Origin: Pseudomonas congelans
GTDB taxonomy: Bacteria > Pseudomonadota > Gammaproteobacteria > Pseudomonadales > Pseudomonadaceae
NCBI RefSeq assembly: GCF_900103225.1
Contig: NZ_FNJH01000004.1
Coordinates: 62,001 to 126,000 of the forward strand
Length of the DNA: 64,000 nucleotides
Direction of reading: 5' to 3'
Below are positions 27,035-36,610 of the stretch, piece after piece; the first letter of the stretch is position 1, and each line of letters starts with the position of its first letter. The notes beneath the pieces are model-generated. The model ran no database searches. It saw nothing but the letters and a program-made list of their open reading frames with translations, and was not told the DNA's origin. Both the position numbers and the translations under genes were made by a program.

Positions 27035-27928
27035 TTAGCCGCTGACCGGCATCACCGTGACCCGTACCTCCGGATCATGCGTGCCGCCGCCCAGAATCAC
27101 GCCACGCAACGGCGAGACATCAGAGAAATCACGCCCCCAGGCCAGGCTGATGTGCTCCAGCGCAGGCTGCACATTGTTGGTGGGGTCGAAATCGACCCAG
27201 CCAGACGCAGGACAGAATACCGAGACCCAGGCATGCGAAGCATCGGCACCAATCAGCCGGGGCTGGCCCGGTGGCGGCTGGGTGAGCAGATAGCCGCTCA
27301 CATAACGCGCCGCCAGGCCACGGGAGCGCAGACACGCGAGCATCAAATGGGCGAAGTCCTGACACACGCCCCGCCGCCGCTCCAGCACCTCCACCAGCGG
27401 CGTGGCGACCTGAGTGGCCTCTTCATCGAAGGTGAACTCGTCGAAAATCTTCTCCATCAACGCCTGTACGCACAGCAACAACGGGCGTCCCGGCGGGAAA
27501 CAGACCTGCGAGAACTCGACGAACGAGCGCTTCAAGTGCACGTAGGGGGATTCGAAGCGATAGCGACAGGCCTCCAGAATATCCTCCGTCATCGGCTTGG
27601 CGCTGTACGTCAGCGCACTGCGGGTCACCTCCCATTCCGGCGACAGATTGAAATCCAGAAACGGCTTCTCCATAACCTCGATACGCAACCGCGCATTGAC
27701 CTGCAACTCATCGTGCGGACGCTCGAAGGCCAGACGGGTCAGCGGGTTGCCGAATACATCCAGCTCATCGCGACGCGTGGTGGGTTCAGGGAGAATCTCC
27801 AGCGCCTGCTCGGTGCAACGCTGCCAGGGACTGCTGCGCGGCCACAGATGCGCCAATTGCTGGGCCAGCGAAACCGGGCTGTCGTACTTGTAATGCGTGT
27901 CATGGAAAATCTGGTAGAAAGCGCTCAT
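27035..27928 (-). CDS. Transglutaminase-like cysteine protease-fold protein
   Basis: 297 residues, third gene of a conserved operon. An N-terminal beta domain (bacterial transglutaminase-associated, about 1-110) precedes the transglutaminase core with an apparent triad: Cys189 in RRGVCQDFAH, His232 in DASHAW and Asp248 in VDFDPTNN. No signal peptide. Its ATG overlaps the upstream stop by one base (TGATG), so translation is coupled to the ATP-grasp/alpha-E protein. In comparative work this trio has been proposed to synthesise or process a peptide or to modify proteins. The enzyme may cleave, cross-link or amidate; the real reaction is unknown. Confidence 0.88.
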   Translation of the reverse strand: MSAFYQIFHDTHYKYDSPVSLAQQLAHLWPRSSPWQRCTEQALEILPEPTTRRDELDVFGNPLTRLAFERPHDELQVNARLRIEVMEKPFLDFNLSPEWEVTRSALTYSAKPMTEDILEACRYRFESPYVHLKRSFVEFSQVCFPPGRPLLLCVQALMEKIFDEFTFDEEATQVATPLVEVLERRRGVCQDFAHLMLACLRSRGLAARYVSGYLLTQPPPGQPRLIGADASHAWVSVFCPASGWVDFDPTNNVQPALEHISLAWGRDFSDVSPLRGVILGGGTHDPEVRVTVMPVSG

Positions 27929-30423
27929 CAGACAGACACCGTGCGTTGGCTAACATCATCGACATGGGCAAAATGACGCAACGCCAGGCGATCGGACGCC
28001 TGTCCGCTGCTGTCACCAATGCTTTGCAGCAAATCCGCCAGCCCGTCGAGCACGGCGTCGATACTGCTCTGGCCAAACAACGGATTCTCCAGGCTGCCCA
28101 GGTCGAACGCGGCAAGACGCTGCGACAGCACTGCAAGGCTGCTGTCGCGTGGCGCATCGAACTCGTCGTTGAGACGGCGCAACGAGCGCTGCACCAGCTT
28201 GAGCTGAAACAGCACCGCATGCGGGTTCTGCTCGTCGAGCAGCAACAGGTCCAGCACCGGAATCAGGTGCGGCACCGCCATGTAACGCGAGCGATAGGTG
28301 ATGCTGCTGTTGCCCAGCTCCAGCAACCACTCCAGCCCGGCGCGCTCGAAAACCACCAGCCCGCGCAAAAACGCCGACAGACTGGTGCTGAGAAACTTCA
28401 GGCGCTCGATCCGTCGCCCAATCATCAGGAAATTCCAGCCTTCGTCGCGGGTCATGTCGTCCAGCGCAAAACCGGACAGCGCCGCCAGCGACATCACCAG
28501 ACGGTTGAGAAAATCCAGCAGTTCGCCGAAATCCGGCTCTTCGCTTTCCAGGCTCAAGGCTTCGCGCTGCAATTCGACCAGCGCCTGCCAGTTTTCCTTG
28601 GATAACTTGCCGCGCACTTGCGAGGCCGCCCACTGCAGACGCTGCAAATTGGCGCGCAGGCTGAACGGCCACTCGTCCCCCAGCAGCGCGACGAGCAGAC
28701 GATCCTTCAGCTCTTCGCCCTCCTGCGCCTCGGGCAGCATGCCCAGGCTCTCGGCCAGCGCAACGGCGGCTTGCAGCGCGAGAGGGTCATCATCGTCGAC
28801 GTAGCGCGTCAGCATGATGCGCAGCAGGCGTGCACTGTCGTCGCAGCGCTCGCAGTAACGTCCAAACCAGAACAGGTTTTCCACCACTCGTGACGGCAGA
28901 TAAGGGTCGCGACGGATCAGGTCGTAGACACCCAGCTTACGCTGGCCCTTCCACGGCTCGCCGAGGTGCGAGCGCTCGCCCAGCACCCAGGTGTCCTTGC
29001 TTGCCCCGCCACGCTGCATCGAAACCACGTCGGCATCGGCTTCGGCGGCCACTCGGGTCAGGCCGCCCGGCAGCACGCGATAGCCGTCGAGGCTGGCCAC
29101 TGCATACACGCGCATGCCGATGGCGCGCGGCTGCAAACCTGTGCCATCGGCCTGCAGCACCGGAGCATGGGACAACTGCGCCAGCTCCTGAGCGACGTAG
29201 GCATAGGGCCGCGACTGCATGCGCTGGGCAAGCGCGAGGCGCTGTTCCTCATTCAGATCACGCCCGAACACCGGCGCGAAGTGCTGCGAGGGGAACGCCG
29301 GCTTGATCAGCAGATCCGGTAGTTTTTCCAGCGCCTGGGCCAGCACCGGTGGCTCTCCGCACCACCAGGTCGCCACCGAGGGCAGGATCAGGTCCTCGCC
29401 GAACAGGTACTGACTGATCTTCGGCAAAAAGCCCAACAGCCCCGGCGACTCCAGTACACCGCTACCCAACGCATTGGCGACCAGCACGTTGCCCTGACGC
29501 ACGGCCTCAAGCAGCCCCGGCACTCCCAGCGCAGAATCGGTACGCAACTCCAGTGGATCGCAGAAGTCATCGTCCAGGCGGCGCATGATGGCGTGAACCC
29601 GGCGCAAGCCGCTGAGGGTTTTCAGGTAGACCGTGGCATCGCGCACCGTCAGATCGCCACCCTCGACCAGCGGATAGCCCAGTTGCCGCGCCAGGTACAA
29701 GTGTTCGAAGTAGCTTTCGTTGAAACGCCCCGGCGTCAGCAGGACGATCAGCGGTGCCTCGTTGCTGGTTGGCGCCTGACGGGCCAGCGTCTGCTGCAGC
29801 GCGTCAAAGAAACCCGACAGGTGCCGGACTTGCAGGTCGCGATAGGTTTCCGGCAGGGCGCGCGCGACGCTCTGGCGGTTTTCCAGCGCATAACCGGCAC
29901 CCGAGGGCGCCTGGGTACGGTCGGCAGTGACCCACCAGCGCCCGTCCGGGGTACGCGCCAGATCGACGGCGTACATGTGCAGGAACGTGCCTTCAGGGGG
30001 CTTCACGCCCTGACACGGCCAGAGAAAGTTGTTGTGGCCAAACACCAGTTCGGCGGGCAGCAGGCCATTGGCGATCAGCGTCTGCGGGCCGTAAAGGTCC
30101 GCAAGCACTGCGTTGAGCAGCCGTGCACGCTGGGCAATCCCTGCCGCCACGTGCTGCCATTCGTCCGCTGCAATGATGTGCGGCAACAGGTCCAGCTCCC
30201 ACGGACGATCAGCGCCCTTGGGGTCGGCATACACGTTATAGGTGACACCGTTTTCCTGAATCTGCCGGGTCAGCAGGGCCTGGCGCTGGATCAGTTGCGC
30301 CGCGCTGCTGCGCCGCATGTGCTCGTACAGACGACGCCAGTGCGGGCGAACGGCTCCGTCGGCGTCGAGCATTTCGTGGTAAGTACCCTCGGACAGCGGG
30401 TAGTGGTCAAGCAGGTCGGGCAT
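27928..30423 (-). CDS. Circularly permuted ATP-grasp / alpha-E domain fusion protein
   Basis: 831 residues from ATG 30423; the upstream in-frame TTG at 30441 is an unlikely start. Residues to about 485 match the circularly permuted ATP-grasp (COG2308) family: NGVTYNVYAD, TDSALGVPGLLEAVRQGNV, NALGSGVLESPGLLGFLP and the late YAYVAQELAQLS and GYRVLPGGLTRVA. From about 515 the helical alpha-E domain begins (PSRVVENLFWFGRYCER). In many genomes these are two separate genes (COG2308 and COG2307); here they are one polypeptide. The ATP-grasp part is predicted to form an amide or peptide bond; alpha-E has no known activity. Coupled to the transglutaminase gene downstream and 90 bases after the DUF2126 gene. 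Confidence 0.88.
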   Translation of the reverse strand: MPDLLDHYPLSEGTYHEMLDADGAVRPHWRRLYEHMRRSSAAQLIQRQALLTRQIQENGVTYNVYADPKGADRPWELDLLPHIIAADEWQHVAAGIAQRARLLNAVLADLYGPQTLIANGLLPAELVFGHNNFLWPCQGVKPPEGTFLHMYAVDLARTPDGRWWVTADRTQAPSGAGYALENRQSVARALPETYRDLQVRHLSGFFDALQQTLARQAPTSNEAPLIVLLTPGRFNESYFEHLYLARQLGYPLVEGGDLTVRDATVYLKTLSGLRRVHAIMRRLDDDFCDPLELRTDSALGVPGLLEAVRQGNVLVANALGSGVLESPGLLGFLPKISQYLFGEDLILPSVATWWCGEPPVLAQALEKLPDLLIKPAFPSQHFAPVFGRDLNEEQRLALAQRMQSRPYAYVAQELAQLSHAPVLQADGTGLQPRAIGMRVYAVASLDGYRVLPGGLTRVAAEADADVVSMQRGGASKDTWVLGERSHLGEPWKGQRKLGVYDLIRRDPYLPSRVVENLFWFGRYCERCDDSARLLRIMLTRYVDDDDPLALQAAVALAESLGMLPEAQEGEELKDRLLVALLGDEWPFSLRANLQRLQWAASQVRGKLSKENWQALVELQREALSLESEEPDFGELLDFLNRLVMSLAALSGFALDDMTRDEGWNFLMIGRRIERLKFLSTSLSAFLRGLVVFERAGLEWLLELGNSSITYRSRYMAVPHLIPVLDLLLLDEQNPHAVLFQLKLVQRSLRRLNDEFDAPRDSSLAVLSQRLAAFDLGSLENPLFGQSSIDAVLDGLADLLQSIGDSSGQASDRLALRHFAHVDDVSQRTVSV

Positions 30424-30512
30424 GGAAGGCTCGGCAGGCAACGTAAGGACTTCAGATTAGTGCAGTCAGATGTCACGTCCGTGTGCATCTGACGCACAGA
30501 GCCACTGTTTTT

Positions 30513-33500
30513 TTAATGCAGACGCATATCCAGCGTCATCGGCAGCTCGTCGTTAATGTTGAGCGACGGAACGTCCAGTTTGCCCGGGGTGTGACCGATG
30601 CGGAAGAAACGTGACAGGCGACGGCTTTCCGCTTCGTTGGCGTTGACCGGCAAGGTTTCGTAGTTACGGCCGCCCGGATGGGCGACATGATACTCGCAGC
30701 CACCCAGCGAGCGGTGCATCCAGGTGTCGAGCAGATCGAAAACCAGCGGCGCATGCACGCCGATGGTCGGTTGCAGGCAGTTGGCCGGCTGCCAGGCGCG
30801 GTAACGCACACCGGCGACGAACTCGCCGGCCCGCCCGGTCGGCTGCAGAGGCACTGCGACACCGTTACAGGTCAGCACGTAACGCTGCGGTGGCAACCCG
30901 CTGATATGCACTTGCAGACGCTCCAGCGATGAATCGACGTAGCGCACCGCGCCGCCGGCCGACCCCTCTTCACCCAGGACATGCCAGGGCTCCAGCGCCT
31001 GACGCAGTTCCAGTTCGATACCGTTGACGGCGTAATCGCCCACTTTCGGAAAGCGGAATTCCAGGTGCGCAGAGAACCAGTCGGCCTGCACCGGGTAGCC
31101 TGCCGCATTGAGGTCGGCAACCACATCGGCAAAATCCTGCTCGATGAAGTGCGGCAGCATGAAACGGTCGTGCAGTTGCGTGCCCCAGCGCGCCAGCTTC
31201 GCGGGTGCGTAGGGTTCACGCCAGAAGCGCGCCACCAGAGCGCGCAGCAGCAGTTGCTGCGCCAGGCTCATGCGTGCATGCGGCGGCATCTCGAAGGCGC
31301 GCAGCTCCAGCAGCCCCAGGCGTCCGGTCGCGCCATCGGGCGAGTAAAGCTTGTCGATGCAGAATTCGGCACGGTGGGTATTGCCGGTGACGTCGATCAG
31401 CAGGTTACGCAGCAAACGGTCCACCACCCACGGCGCAACCTCCTCGCCTGGCGCCGGCATCTGCGCAAAAGCGATTTCCATCTCGTAGAGCGAGTCGTTG
31501 CGCGCTTCGTCGATGCGCGGTGCCTGAGAGGTCGGGCCTATAAACAGGCCGGAAAACAGGTACGACAGCGAAGGATGGTTGTGCCAATAGCTGATCAGGC
31601 TGCGCAGCAGGTCCGGACGCCGCAGAAACGGCGAATCCGCCGGAGTCGCGCCACCCAGCACGAAATGGTTGCCACCGCCGGTGCCGGTATGACGGCCGTC
31701 GATCATGAACTTCTCGGTGGTCAGACGCGTGAGGCGCGCCTGCTCATAGAGAAACTCGGTGCGCTCGACCAGCTCGTCCCAGCTCGCCGAAGGCTGCACG
31801 TTGACCTCGATCACGCCAGGGTCCGGCGTGATCCGGAAATTGCACAGCCGCGGATCGCTTGGCGGCTCGTAGCCTTCCAGCAGGATCGGGCACTGCAGCT
31901 CTTCGGCGGTCGCTTCGATCACGGCCACCAGCTCAAGGTATTCCTCAAGCTTCTGCAGCGGCGGCATGAACAGATACAGCCGCCCTTCGCGCGCTTCGGC
32001 ACACAGCGCCGTGCGGGTCAGCCAGTCAGCCGACTCGTCGATCTTCGGCGCGCGTTCGGCGTCCGTGTCTGTGGACTTGAGCGCCGAAGTCAACGAATCG
32101 CTGTCGGCCAGTTCGGGGAAGTCCTGGTTATGGTCGGTCGGGTGAATGAACGGGTATTCCGCCGCCTTCACCCAAGGCTGCGACGCCAGCGGCAATCGAT
32201 AGCCCAGCGCAGAATCCCCAGGCACCAGACGGCAATGCTCGTCACGCAGGTACCAGCGGCCACTCTGCCAGCTGTCACCGTCCGCGTTGCGAGCCAGCGG
32301 CAGGACCTGACCGATCATCTTGTCCAGCCCCTGGGCAAAGACCTTGCGCAGGCGTGCACGCTCCAGCTCATCGCCCAGCCGCGAATCTTCGGCCGAGACG
32401 TTGACCGGCAACGCGCCTTCGCGCCACAGGTAGTAGAAATTGTCTTCGTAAGCAGGGAAAACGAAGCGCGCCGGCAGCTTCAGGCGCTCGGCAACGCTGG
32501 CCAGAAAACGCCCCGCCAGTTCGCCGGTCGCGCCATAGTCGCGGGTCTCGTCGGCGATCAGCGCATTATTGCGCCACACCGGCTGGCCGTCCTTGCGCCA
32601 GAAGCAGTTCAGCGACCAGCGCGGCAACTGCTCACCCGGATACCATTTGCCCTGCCCGAAATGCACGATGCCCAGCGGCGCGTAATGCCCGCGCATGCGC
32701 TGGAACAGCTCGGCGGACAGTTCGCGCTTGCGCGGCCCCAGCGCAGCGGTGTTCCATTCGGCACCATCGCGGTCGTCGATGGACACAAAGGTCGGCTCAC
32801 CGCCCATGGTCAAACGCACATCGTCGCGCAGCAGATCAGCGTCGATCTGTCGGCCCAGAGCCTGAATGTCCTGCCATTGCGCTTCGGTGTAAGGCTTGGT
32901 GACGCGCGGCGCCTCCCAGATGCGCTCGACCGACATTTCGTGGCTGAAATCGGTGTCGCACGGCTCGACCAGACCGCTGATCGGCGCTGCGGAGGAAGGT
33001 TCGGGGCTGCATGCCAGAGGAATGTGTCCTTCGCCAGCGAACAGACCGGAGGTAGCATCCAGCCCGACCCAGCCCGCGCCTGGCAGATAGACCTCGCACC
33101 AGGCGTGCAGGTCGGTGAAGTCGACATCTGTACCCGACGGCCCGTCGAGCGCCTCGACATCGGCCTTGAGCTGAATGAGGTAGCCCGACACGAACCGCGC
33201 CGCCATGCCCAGATGACGCAGCAGCTGCACCAGCAACCACGCGGAGTCACGGCACGAGCCCGATGCGTTCTCCAGGGTGAATTCCGGGGTCTGAACGCCC
33301 GGTTCCATGCGGATCAGGTAAGCGACGTCCTGGCTCAGGCGCTGGTTGAGACCGACCAGAAAGTCGATGGCCGGAATCGGCTCGCGACTGATGCTGTCCA
33401 GATACGCCTGAAATCTCGGGGTCAGCGGCAGTTTTTCGAGGTACGGCGCCAGCTCGCGCTGCTCTTCGCTGGCGTAGGTGAACGGGATGTTCTCGGCGTA

Positions 33501-33791
33501 GGGCTCGAGGAAGAAGTCGAACGGATTGAACACCGCCATCTCGGCGACCAGGTCGACTTCGACGCGAAACTCATGGGTCTTTTCCGGGAAGACCAGGCGC
33601 GCCAGGTAATTGCCTTGAGGGTCCTGCTGCCAGTTGATGAAATGGTTTTCAGGCAGGACTTTCAGCGAATACGACAGCACGCGTGTGCGGCTATGGGCGG
33701 CCGGGCGCAGGCGAACGATCTGAGGACCCAGTTCGACCGCGCGGTCGTAGCGATAATGCGTGACATGGTGCAAGGCAATATGAATCGACAC
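30513..33791 (-). CDS. Transglutaminase-like plus DUF2126 large protein
   Basis: 1092 residues from GTG 33791, chosen because AGGAGG stands about 8 bases upstream; a start at 33833 would add 14 residues without one. Residues 1-290 are a transglutaminase-like module with Cys180 (GSCRDSAW), His229 (TDLHAW) and Asp245 (GLDATSG). The rest is DUF2126 (COG4196), including GGEPTFVSIDDRDGAEWN, HTGTGGGNHFVLGGATPADSP and NHPSLSYLFSGLFIGPTSQAPR. It is the first gene of the three-gene operon. DUF2126 has been suggested to be related to amidoligase/ATP-dependent ligase folds; biochemical proof is lacking. A long antisense frame over it is a shadow. Confidence 0.88.
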   Translation of the reverse strand: MSIHIALHHVTHYRYDRAVELGPQIVRLRPAAHSRTRVLSYSLKVLPENHFINWQQDPQGNYLARLVFPEKTHEFRVEVDLVAEMAVFNPFDFFLEPYAENIPFTYASEEQRELAPYLEKLPLTPRFQAYLDSISREPIPAIDFLVGLNQRLSQDVAYLIRMEPGVQTPEFTLENASGSCRDSAWLLVQLLRHLGMAARFVSGYLIQLKADVEALDGPSGTDVDFTDLHAWCEVYLPGAGWVGLDATSGLFAGEGHIPLACSPEPSSAAPISGLVEPCDTDFSHEMSVERIWEAPRVTKPYTEAQWQDIQALGRQIDADLLRDDVRLTMGGEPTFVSIDDRDGAEWNTAALGPRKRELSAELFQRMRGHYAPLGIVHFGQGKWYPGEQLPRWSLNCFWRKDGQPVWRNNALIADETRDYGATGELAGRFLASVAERLKLPARFVFPAYEDNFYYLWREGALPVNVSAEDSRLGDELERARLRKVFAQGLDKMIGQVLPLARNADGDSWQSGRWYLRDEHCRLVPGDSALGYRLPLASQPWVKAAEYPFIHPTDHNQDFPELADSDSLTSALKSTDTDAERAPKIDESADWLTRTALCAEAREGRLYLFMPPLQKLEEYLELVAVIEATAEELQCPILLEGYEPPSDPRLCNFRITPDPGVIEVNVQPSASWDELVERTEFLYEQARLTRLTTEKFMIDGRHTGTGGGNHFVLGGATPADSPFLRRPDLLRSLISYWHNHPSLSYLFSGLFIGPTSQAPRIDEARNDSLYEMEIAFAQMPAPGEEVAPWVVDRLLRNLLIDVTGNTHRAEFCIDKLYSPDGATGRLGLLELRAFEMPPHARMSLAQQLLLRALVARFWREPYAPAKLARWGTQLHDRFMLPHFIEQDFADVVADLNAAGYPVQADWFSAHLEFRFPKVGDYAVNGIELELRQALEPWHVLGEEGSAGGAVRYVDSSLERLQVHISGLPPQRYVLTCNGVAVPLQPTGRAGEFVAGVRYRAWQPANCLQPTIGVHAPLVFDLLDTWMHRSLGGCEYHVAHPGGRNYETLPVNANEAESRRLSRFFRIGHTPGKLDVPSLNINDELPMTLDMRLH

Positions 33792-34193
33792 GGCGTGCCT
33801 CCTGCGAGCCTGAACGGTAATTGAGCCGCGCAAGACTTATGCCATCCGGTCAAAGTCGTGCGCCAACGAGAGTGGCATTCCCCGCCTGAACAGGCGCAGC
33901 ACCAAAATCGTGCCGGCCGAAGCCAACGGTGCAAGGGTCGCACAGTAATAAGGCAGACAGTGTGGCAGAGGGATCGAATGGGGGGTGAAGAATTGTGAGC
34001 GCCGTGGGCGTGTGCCGTTGATGGATAGAGCGGCGCGGCGGGAATGATGTGACGCGGAGCGTCACGAACGGCATTCCCACGCTGGAGCGTGAGGAACGAT
34101 GATCTCAACTGTCGTGCGACGCTCCGCGTCGACATGCCGTTCTGGACGCTCTGCGTCCGCCCCTCTACGAGCAGGCGGCGCTATCGCCGAGCG
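33792..34193. other. 402-base intergenic region, mostly REP-like repeats
   Basis: Between the start of the DUF2126 gene and the end of ygiQ, so it must contain the promoter of the three-gene operon (near 33850-33950, not resolved by eye) and the ygiQ terminator. Roughly the half nearest ygiQ is a REP-like cluster, listed separately. No gene seen. Confidence 0.6.
34035..34165. repeat. REP-like multi-hairpin cluster upstream of the DUF2126 operon
   Basis: Four consecutive palindromes: GTGACGC/GCGTCAC at 34049-34065; TTCCCACGC...GCGTGAGGAA at 34074-34096; GCGACGCTCCGCGTCG near 34115-34131; GGACGCTCTGCGTCC at 34144-34158. The first two recur almost base for base at 60.70-60.75 kb, the last at about 26.29 kb. 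This is a composite (BIME-like) arrangement of non-autonomous REP elements. Confidence 0.8.
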
Positions 34194-36503
34194 TTAGCGT
34201 GGCACCACTGGCTTGCGCTTGGGCGGTTTGGTGCCTTTGCCTTTGGCTGCATCCATGCGTTCCTTGGCGGCCTGCTTGTTGCGCGCCATTGCGGCAGCCT
34301 TGGCCTCTTCGCGCTTGTCCCACGGCTTGCTGCCATCGCTTCCACGTGGCGGCAGGCCGGTGTGCTGGGTCTGGATCAGCGTGGTCTTGGCATTTTTTGC
34401 AACCTTGTGGCTGCCCGCCGGCGTCGAGTTCTTGCGGCGCGCACTCTGGTAGCTGTCAGTCGCCGGCTGATGCAGCGGAATCAGTTGATCCTTGCCCGGC
34501 CCGATCAGATCGGCACGGCCCATGCGCTCCAGTGCCTCACGCAGCATCGGCCAGCCTTTCGGATCGTGATAACGCAGGAAAGCCTTGTGCAGGCGACGCT
34601 GCGCTTCGCTCTTCACGATGGTGACCGCATCGCTCTTGTAGGTGACCTTGCGCAGCGGGTTCTTGCCCGAGTGGTACATGGCCGTGGCCGTGGCCATCGG
34701 CGACGGGTAGAACGCCTGCACCTGGTCCGCACGGAAACCATTGCCCTTGAGCCACAGCGCCAGGTTCATCATGTCTTCATCGGTGGTGCCCGGGTGGGCG
34801 GCGATGAAGTAAGGAATCAGGTACTGCTCCTTGCCGGCTTCCTTGGTGTACTTCTCGAACATGCGCTTGAACTTGTCATAGCTGCCAATGCCCGGCTTCA
34901 TCATCTGGTTGAGCGGACCTTCCTCGGTGTGTTCCGGGGCGATCTTCAGGTAACCACCTACGTGGTGGGTGACCAGTTCCTTGACGTACTCCGGCGACTC
35001 GACCGCAAGGTCGTAGCGCAGGCCGGAGGCGATCAGGATCTTTTTCACGCCCGGCAAGGCGCGCGCGCTGCGATACAGCTGGATCAGCGACGAGTGATCG
35101 GTATTCAGGTTCGGGCAGATGCCCGGGAATACGCAGGACGGCTTGCGGCAGGCCGACTCGATCTCCGGGCTTTTGCAGGCGATGCGATACATGTTCGCGG
35201 TCGGCCCGCCCAGGTCGGAAATGACCCCGGTAAAGCCCGGCACCTTGTCGCGGATTTCTTCGATTTCGCGAATGATCGACTCTTCAGAGCGGTTCTGAAT
35301 GATCCGCCCTTCGTGCTCGGTGATCGAGCAGAAGGTACAGCCGCCGAAGCAGCCACGCATGATGTTCACCGAGAAGCGAATCATGTCGTAGGCGGGGATC
35401 TTTTCCTTGCCGTACGCAGGATGCGGGACGCGCGCATAAGGCATGCCGAACACGTAGTCCATTTCTTCAGTGGTCATCGGAATGGGCGGCGGATTGAACC
35501 AGACGTCCACCTCGCCATGCTTCTGCACCAGTGCGCGAGCGTTGCCCGGATTGGTTTCCAGGTGCAACACGCGGTTGGCGTGGGCATACAGCACAGCGTC
35601 GTTACGGACTTTTTCCACCGAAGGCAGGCGGATGACCGTCTTGTCGCGGGTCATGCGCGGGCTGGCAAGAATCTGCACCACCTTGGCTTCGTTGGGGTCC
35701 TCGACGTTGCCTTTTTCCTGCTCGATGGCGCAGGCCTCGGTGTCCTGGGTGTTGACGTACGGGTTGATGATCTTGTCGACCTTGCCCGGACGGTCGATAC
35801 GCGTGGAATCGACCTCATACCAGCCCTGCGGCGTGTCACGGCGAATGAACGCCGTACCGCGCACGTCGGTGATGTCTTCGATCTTGTGGCCGTAGGACAG
35901 ACGCTGGGCGACTTCGACAATCGCACGCTCGGCATTGCCGTACAGCAGGATGTCGGCGCAGGCGTCGATCAGGATCGAGTTGCGAACCTTGTCCTGCCAG
36001 TAATCATAGTGCGCGATGCGGCGCAGCGAAGCCTCGATACCGCCCAGCACGATCGGCACATGCTTGTAGGCTTCCTTGCAGCGCTGGCTGTAGACCAGGC
36101 TTGCGCGGTCCGGACGCTTGCCGGCCATGCCGCCAGGGGTATAGGCGTCATCGGAGCGAATCTTCTTGTCCGCGGTATAGCGGTTGATCATCGAGTCCAT
36201 GTTGCCGGCAGCGACACCGAAAAACAGATTCGGCTCGCCGAGCTTCATGAAGTCGTCTTTGGACTGCCAGTTGGGCTGCGCGATGATCCCGACCCGAAAG
36301 CCCTGGGACTCGAGCAGACGACCGATGATCGCCATGCCGAAAGACGGGTGATCCACGTACGCATCACCGGTCACGATAATGATGTCGCAGGAATCCCAGC
36401 CAAGCAGATCCATTTCTTCCCGGCTCATGGGCAGGAAAGGTGCTGGTCCGAAACATTCGGCCCAGTACTTGGGATAGTCAAATAACGGCTTGGCTGATTG
36501 CAT
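34194..36503 (-). CDS. ygiQ: YgiQ-family radical SAM protein
   Basis: 769 residues. An N-terminal cobalamin-binding-like region ([22 protein letters not shown] near residue 30) precedes a radical-SAM domain with the 4Fe-4S motif CFGGCTFC (CxxxCxxC) and [17 protein letters not shown]. The C-terminus is a Lys/Arg/Pro-rich tail of about 70 residues that may bind nucleic acid. UPF0313/YgiQ proteins are widespread radical-SAM enzymes with no settled reaction. The gene is alone, with an extended -10 (TGCTATATT) about 50 bases upstream and a REP cluster beyond its end. Confidence 0.92.
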   Translation of the reverse strand: MQSAKPLFDYPKYWAECFGPAPFLPMSREEMDLLGWDSCDIIIVTGDAYVDHPSFGMAIIGRLLESQGFRVGIIAQPNWQSKDDFMKLGEPNLFFGVAAGNMDSMINRYTADKKIRSDDAYTPGGMAGKRPDRASLVYSQRCKEAYKHVPIVLGGIEASLRRIAHYDYWQDKVRNSILIDACADILLYGNAERAIVEVAQRLSYGHKIEDITDVRGTAFIRRDTPQGWYEVDSTRIDRPGKVDKIINPYVNTQDTEACAIEQEKGNVEDPNEAKVVQILASPRMTRDKTVIRLPSVEKVRNDAVLYAHANRVLHLETNPGNARALVQKHGEVDVWFNPPPIPMTTEEMDYVFGMPYARVPHPAYGKEKIPAYDMIRFSVNIMRGCFGGCTFCSITEHEGRIIQNRSEESIIREIEEIRDKVPGFTGVISDLGGPTANMYRIACKSPEIESACRKPSCVFPGICPNLNTDHSSLIQLYRSARALPGVKKILIASGLRYDLAVESPEYVKELVTHHVGGYLKIAPEHTEEGPLNQMMKPGIGSYDKFKRMFEKYTKEAGKEQYLIPYFIAAHPGTTDEDMMNLALWLKGNGFRADQVQAFYPSPMATATAMYHSGKNPLRKVTYKSDAVTIVKSEAQRRLHKAFLRYHDPKGWPMLREALERMGRADLIGPGKDQLIPLHQPATDSYQSARRKNSTPAGSHKVAKNAKTTLIQTQHTGLPPRGSDGSKPWDKREEAKAAAMARNKQAAKERMDAAKGKGTKPPKRKPVVPR

Positions 36504-36564
36504 GTTCAGGACCTACGTTTGCACGTTGGAAAAATCGCGGGCGCGGAATATAGCACATTTTTTG

Positions 36565-36595
36565 ATCAAGTCCGACCACGGTGGTCGGATTTGAT
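36565..36595. repeat. 31-base inverted repeat between dnaB and ygiQ
   Basis: Fifteen-base arms with one G-T mismatch (ATCAAGTCCGACCAC and GTGGTCGGATTTGAT) separated by a single base. It lies after the dnaB stop and just upstream of the ygiQ extended -10, so it may be the dnaB transcript end, an operator for ygiQ, or both. The one-base spacer is tight for an RNA hairpin and favours a DNA-binding site, although the stem can open to make a loop. Confidence 0.6.
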
Positions 36596-36610
36596 GGGCT
36601 CGACCCGAAC

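Noticed and set aside
30981..33824. 947-residue open frame on the plus strand over the DUF2126 gene
   Set aside because: Long only because third-position GC bias of the true gene suppresses stops on the other strand. No recognisable domains.
34089..36485. 798-residue plus-strand frame over ygiQ
   Set aside because: Antisense shadow of a full-length radical-SAM gene with intact motifs.
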